Assembly: GCA_934716785.1 (NCBI GenBank)
Contig: CAKUYM010000118.1
Coordinates: 1 to 11,449 of the forward strand
Direction: 5' to 3'
Origin: an uncultured Bacteroides sp.
GTDB lineage: Bacteria > Bacteroidota > Bacteroidia > Bacteroidales > Bacteroidaceae
DNA: 11,449 bases
A model generated the notes under the pieces. The model was not told where the DNA came from, searched no databases, and saw only the letters and a program-made list of their open reading frames with translations. Below, in pieces: positions 7,447 through 11,449 of the stretch; position 1 is the first letter of the stretch; each line of letters starts with the position of its first letter. The position numbers were made by a program, and so were the translations under genes.

Positions 7447-8513
7447 GACGATTAGACTTCTTATTAACAGGAATTATCGTAGTTCTGTTGACTTCGTGCG
7501 GACAACGTGCACAGAACGTAGACAGTAAGCCGGCAGTGAAAATCGACACCGTACTTTCTGCCGACAAGCAGATTGCTTTGCAGTTTCCCGGTCGGGTAAA
7601 GGCGGCACAAGACATAAGCCTGTCTTTCAGGGTGAGTGGTATTATCCAACGTATGTATGTAAATGATGGCGCTTATGTGCGTAAAGGACAATTATTGGCA
7701 GAATTGGATCCGGCGGATTATCAGATCCAACTGGATGCGGCAGAAGCTGAATACCAAAGCATAAAAGCGGAAGCAGAACGCGTGATGGCGCTTTATAAGG
7801 AGAATGTGACGACACCGGATGCCAACGATAAGGCTGTGTACGGGTTGAAGCAGATTACCGCCAAATATAATCATGCCAAAGATCAGTTGGCATACACCCG
7901 CCTGTATGCTCCTTTCAGCGGATACGTGCAGAAGCGTCTTTTTGATTCTCACGAAACGGTGGCTGCCGGCATGCCTGTCATTTCCATGATCAGTGAGGGC
8001 AGTCCGGAGGTGGAGATTAATCTTCCGACAGCCGAATATATCCGTCGGCAGCAGTTCACCCGCTACTATTGCACATTCGATGTTTATCCTCATCAAAAAT
8101 ATCCTCTGGAACTGATCAGTGTCACGCCTAAGGCAAATGCCAACCAGTTGTACACCATGCGGCTTCAGTTGAAGAAAGAAGACAAGCAGGCAATTCCTTC
8201 ACCCGGTATGAATACGATGGTCACCATCGAATGCAGCGAGGGTAATGTACGCAACCTGTCGGTTCCCGGCGGGGCTATTCTTCGTGAAGGCGGACGTACG
8301 AGCATTTTTCTTTACGATGCTTCCAGCCACGCTATCCGCCGTTGCGATGTGACTGTAACCCGTTTGCTTAGCGACGGCAGTTGTCTGATTACTTCAGACG
8401 GGGTGAATCCGGGCGATTTGGTTGTCGCTTCGGGTGTACATCATGTAAAAGAGGGAGAGCAGGTGCAACCGCTTCTTCCGGCTGCTGAAACCAATGTGGG
8501 AGGATTGTTATGA
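7443..8513 (+). CDS. RND efflux periplasmic adaptor (membrane fusion protein), lipoprotein
   Basis: A 356-residue HlyD/AcrA-type adaptor that would link the inner-membrane RND pump to an outer-membrane channel. The N-terminus MRRLDFLLTGIIVVLLTSCG carries a lipobox (L16-T17-S18-C19), so C19 should be lipidated and anchor the protein in the periplasm. The split lipoyl domain is visible at about 57-89 (ISLSFRVSGIIQRMYVNDGAYVRKGQLL) and 152-184 (TRLYAPFSGYVQKRLFDSHETV), flanking an alpha-helical hairpin (about 90-150). A beta-barrel (about 188-265) and a membrane-proximal domain (about 266-344) follow. Length and domain order are normal for the family. It is first in the operon, with a good promoter 20-55 bases upstream, and its TGA overlaps the permease ATG by 4 bases. 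The leader is A-rich with no Shine-Dalgarno sequence, as is common in Bacteroidota. Substrate is not predictable from the adaptor. Confidence 0.95.
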   Translation: MRRLDFLLTGIIVVLLTSCGQRAQNVDSKPAVKIDTVLSADKQIALQFPGRVKAAQDISLSFRVSGIIQRMYVNDGAYVRKGQLLAELDPADYQIQLDAAEAEYQSIKAEAERVMALYKENVTTPDANDKAVYGLKQITAKYNHAKDQLAYTRLYAPFSGYVQKRLFDSHETVAAGMPVISMISEGSPEVEINLPTAEYIRRQQFTRYYCTFDVYPHQKYPLELISVTPKANANQLYTMRLQLKKEDKQAIPSPGMNTMVTIECSEGNVRNLSVPGGAILREGGRTSIFLYDASSHAIRRCDVTVTRLLSDGSCLITSDGVNPGDLVVASGVHHVKEGEQVQPLLPAAETNVGGLL

Positions 8514-11449
8514 TAGATGTCAGTAAATGGGCATTTGAGAACAAGAAGCTGATCTACTTCTTGATTGCCGTACTAATTGTTGGAGGAGCCTATTCCAGCT
8601 ATGAAATGAGCAAGCTGGAAGACCCGGAGATAACGGTGAAGATCGCTATGGTAGTCACTACCTATCCCGGCGCGTCCGCACATCAAGTTGAGTTGGAGGT
8701 GACGGATGTCTTGGAGAAGAATATTCGCTCCATGGGGAATATAGATAATGTGGAAAGCTACTCCTACAATGACCTCTCCATGATTCAGGTAGAACTGAAA
8801 ACAACCGTCAAGGAGGGGGATGTGGAGCAATGCTGGGACTTGCTGCGCCGTAAAGTAGCGAATGCGCAAGCAGAACTGCCCAAAGGCGCCAGTGCTCCTA
8901 TTGTAAAAGATGACTTTGGGGATGTATACGGAATGTTCTTCGCTTTGACGGGCGACGGACTTTCCGACAGGGAACTGGCTGACTACTCCGAACTGGTGAA
9001 GCGTGAAATCAGTGAGCTGGACGGAGTAGAGCGTGTAGACCTATACGGCAAGCGTCCCGAATGTATCAACATCTCTCTGTTGCAAGACCGAATGGCTAAC
9101 TTGGGCGTGAAACCCGCCGAAGTGCTTGCTACATTGAACGGGCAGAACCAGACTACTTATACGGGATATTATGCCAATGGCGATAACCGCATCCGGGTGA
9201 CTGTCAGCGACAAATTCAAGACGGTAGAAGATATCGGGCGCATGTTGATTCAAGGACATGATGCCGACCAGCTACGTCTGAGCGATATAGCCCGCATCGA
9301 GAAAGACTACGAAGACCCCACTCGCAACGAACTGTTCTACGACCGTCAGCGGGCGATAGGAATAATGGTTGCCGCCTCTCCTGATGCCGACATCATCAAG
9401 GTGGGAAATAGAGTGGAGAAGAAACTGGCGCAACTGGAAGCAGAACGCTTTCCGGCAGGAGTCGAGTATCATAAAGTCTTTTACCAGCCTGAACGTGTAG
9501 GCAGCTCATTGGGAACATTCGTTCTTAACCTGATAGAATCCGTCATTATCGTGGTTGTAATCCTGATGATTGCCATGGGATTCAAGAGTGGGGTGATTAT
9601 CGGCATCAGCTTGGTGGTCACGGTGTTCGGCACCTTCCTGTTCCTCCAGTCCATGGACGGTACGATGCAGCGCGTTTCATTGGCTTCGTTTGTGCTTGCA
9701 ATGGGAATGCTCGTGGATAACGCTATTGTTATCATCGACGGAATCTTGGTCGATTTGAAAGCCGGCAAGAACCGTATGGAGGCAATGACCGCCATCGGGC
9801 GGCAGACAGCGATGCCTCTGTTGGGGGCAACCCTGATTGCCATAATCGCTTTTCTCCCCATCTTCATGTCACCGGATACGGCAGGTGTCTATACGCGCGA
9901 TTTATTTATCGTGCTCGCCGTCTCCCTATTGCTTAGCTGGGTGCTGGCGTTGGTACACGTCCCGTTGATGGCCGACCGGATTCTGCATCCGGAGGTCTCT
10001 GCCGCAGCGGATGCTTCCGGAAAGCGTGTGTATGAGGGAAAGGTGTATGCCGCGCTCCGTTCGGTGCTGAGATTCTGCTTGGCGCATCGTTGGAGTTTTG
10101 TGCTCACGATGATTGCCTTGGTGCTGCTTTCCGCTTTCAGCTACCGGTTTATGAAGCAGGGCTTCTTCCCGGATATGGTTTATGACCAGCTTTATATGGT
10201 GTACAAACTGCCGGAAGGAACCAATTCCACCCGTGTGGCGCATGACTTGGAAGAAATTGAGACCTACCTGAAGACGCGTCCGGAGATCACTCATGTCACC
10301 ACCTCTATCGGCGGCACTCCTGCTCGTTATAACTTGGTGCGCAGCATCGCCAATCCTTCCTTGTCCTACGGAGAATTGATCATCGACTTCACTTCTCCCG
10401 ATGATTTGGTTGATAACATGTCGGAGATTCAGCAGTATCTTTCGCAGCATTATCCGGATGCTTACGTAAAGATGAACCGCTACAATCTGATGTTCAAGAA
10501 ATATCCTATTGAAGCGCAGTTTACCGGTCCTGATCCGGCAGTCTTGCACCAGTTGGCGGATAGCGCCCGCAAGATCATGGAGAATTGTCCGGACATATAC
10601 CTGATTACCACCGATTGGGAACCGCAAGTACCGGTGCTGACCGTTGAGTATGACCAACCTACGGCACGTGCTATCGGGCTGAGCCGTAATGATGTAAGTC
10701 TCTCCTTGCTGACAGCTACCAGCGGCATTCCTATCGGATCTTTCTACGAGGGCATCCATAAGGATAATATCTATCTGCGTTGTCTGGACGAGGACGGAGA
10801 TCCGATTGAGAACTTGGACAATACACAGATATTCTCATCACTTCCTTCTCTGAACGGCTTGCTGACGCAGGAAATGATGATGAAACTGAAGACGGGCACA
10901 CTGTCGAAAGAAGAGTTGGTGGAAACTTTGATGGGGACCACTCCGTTGAAGCAAATCAGCAAGCGGATTGACGTGAAATGGGAAGATCCGGTGGTGCCCC
11001 GCTACAACGGTCAGCGCAGCCAGCGGGTGCAATGCTCTCCTGTTCCGGGAGTAGAAACGGAGAAGGCACGCCAGGGCGTAGCCGCGCAGATTGAGCAGAT
11101 TCCGTTGCCCGAAGGATATCAACTCCAATGGCAGGGAGAGAAAAATGCAAGTACGAAGTCTATGCAATATCTGTTCAAGAATTTCCCGTTTGCCATCATT
11201 CTGATGATTGCCATTCTGATAATGCTGTTCAAGGACTACCGGAAGCCGATTATCATTTTCTGTACCATCCCGTTGGTATTTGTAGGGGTTGCCGCCGTGA
11301 TGCTGCTCACCGGAAAGACATTCAACTTCGTAGCTATCGTAGGTACATTGGGATTGATAGGTATGATTATCAAGAACGGCATTGTGCTGATGGATGAGAT
11401 TACCCTGCAAATCAGTCAGGGAGTAGAACCGGTGACGGCATTGGTAGAC
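8510..11449 (+). CDS. RND efflux transporter permease (AcrB-like), 3'-partial
   Basis: The frame is open for 980 codons from ATG at 8510 (ATGATAGATG) to the right edge. This is the proton-driven inner-membrane pump of a tripartite efflux system. Segment TM1 is near residues 13-30, TM2-TM6 near 336-488, TM7 near 523-548 and TM8-TM10 near 887-965; TM11 and TM12, probably the last 50-100 residues, lie outside. Two large periplasmic porter/docking loops separate the groups. The TM4 proton-relay motif reads GMLVDNAIVIIDGI: D403 aligns with AcrB D407, while the AcrB D408 position is N404. The TM10 lysine is present (K955 in GMIIKNGIVLMDEI, equivalent to AcrB K940). The sequence is closer to the multidrug (HAE) branch than to metal exporters, but substrate is not certain. 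The 4-base overlap with the adaptor gene indicates translational coupling. A TolC-type gene is expected next, outside the window. Confidence 0.95.
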   Translation, partial: MIDVSKWAFENKKLIYFLIAVLIVGGAYSSYEMSKLEDPEITVKIAMVVTTYPGASAHQVELEVTDVLEKNIRSMGNIDNVESYSYNDLSMIQVELKTTVKEGDVEQCWDLLRRKVANAQAELPKGASAPIVKDDFGDVYGMFFALTGDGLSDRELADYSELVKREISELDGVERVDLYGKRPECINISLLQDRMANLGVKPAEVLATLNGQNQTTYTGYYANGDNRIRVTVSDKFKTVEDIGRMLIQGHDADQLRLSDIARIEKDYEDPTRNELFYDRQRAIGIMVAASPDADIIKVGNRVEKKLAQLEAERFPAGVEYHKVFYQPERVGSSLGTFVLNLIESVIIVVVILMIAMGFKSGVIIGISLVVTVFGTFLFLQSMDGTMQRVSLASFVLAMGMLVDNAIVIIDGILVDLKAGKNRMEAMTAIGRQTAMPLLGATLIAIIAFLPIFMSPDTAGVYTRDLFIVLAVSLLLSWVLALVHVPLMADRILHPEVSAAADASGKRVYEGKVYAALRSVLRFCLAHRWSFVLTMIALVLLSAFSYRFMKQGFFPDMVYDQLYMVYKLPEGTNSTRVAHDLEEIETYLKTRPEITHVTTSIGGTPARYNLVRSIANPSLSYGELIIDFTSPDDLVDNMSEIQQYLSQHYPDAYVKMNRYNLMFKKYPIEAQFTGPDPAVLHQLADSARKIMENCPDIYLITTDWEPQVPVLTVEYDQPTARAIGLSRNDVSLSLLTATSGIPIGSFYEGIHKDNIYLRCLDEDGDPIENLDNTQIFSSLPSLNGLLTQEMMMKLKTGTLSKEELVETLMGTTPLKQISKRIDVKWEDPVVPRYNGQRSQRVQCSPVPGVETEKARQGVAAQIEQIPLPEGYQLQWQGEKNASTKSMQYLFKNFPFAIILMIAILIMLFKDYRKPIIIFCTIPLVFVGVAAVMLLTGKTFNFVAIVGTLGLIGMIIKNGIVLMDEITLQISQGVEPVTALVD

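Noticed and set aside
9926..10759. A 277-codon open frame on the minus strand within the permease
   Set aside because: It lies wholly antisense to a well-supported RND permease, has low-complexity Arg/His/Gln-rich content and shows no recognisable domain.
10838..11410. A 190-codon open frame on the minus strand near the right edge
   Set aside because: It is antisense to the permease, His/Gln/Leu-rich with no motif, and is explained by the permease codon pattern.
1..11449. tRNA, rRNA, CRISPR, insertion sequence or SusC/SusD genes
   Set aside because: None of the characteristic sequences or protein motifs were seen on either strand.

Overview
The window looks like a chromosomal segment from a gut-type Bacteroidota, most likely Bacteroidales (Bacteroides or a close relative). 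Three things point there. A full-length hybrid two-component system (periplasmic beta-propellers, histidine kinase, receiver and AraC-type DNA-binding domain in one protein) is characteristic of this phylum. The promoter-like sites match the Bacteroides -33 (TTTG) / -7 (TAnnTTTG) pattern rather than sigma-70. The starts lack convincing, well-spaced Shine-Dalgarno sequences. I cannot name a species.

Layout, left to right. Positions 1-2179 (minus strand) hold the first 726 codons of a secreted, divergent family 2 glycoside hydrolase (GH2), cut by the left window edge. Its start codon overlaps the stop codon of the next gene by 4 bases (ATGA). That gene, at 2176-6216 (minus), is a 1346-residue hybrid two-component sensor/regulator with every phosphotransfer residue intact. 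After a 194-base AT-rich gap holding its probable promoter and a perfect 8-bp inverted repeat comes a 283-residue AraC-family regulator (6411-7262, minus). A 180-base divergent intergenic region separates it from a plus-strand efflux operon: a lipoprotein membrane-fusion subunit (7443-8513), overlapped by 4 bases by the inner-membrane RND permease (8510 to the right edge, 980 codons visible). An outer-membrane TolC-type factor probably follows outside the window.

Two functional modules are juxtaposed. The left one is a carbohydrate sensing and degradation unit: the sensor's periplasmic half probably binds an oligosaccharide, its cytoplasmic half activates transcription, and the coupled GH2 enzyme probably acts on the same or a related glycan. 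It resembles the regulator end of a polysaccharide utilisation locus, but no SusC/SusD pair is visible. The right one is a tripartite drug or metabolite efflux pump with a divergent AraC-type regulator as its likely local controller. No RNA genes, insertion sequences, CRISPR arrays or convincing intrinsic terminators were seen. Coding density is high and no gene-free stretch exceeds 300 bases. The strongest leads for a second look are the kinase/enzyme translational coupling, the unusual GH2 architecture, and the symmetric elements at the two promoters.
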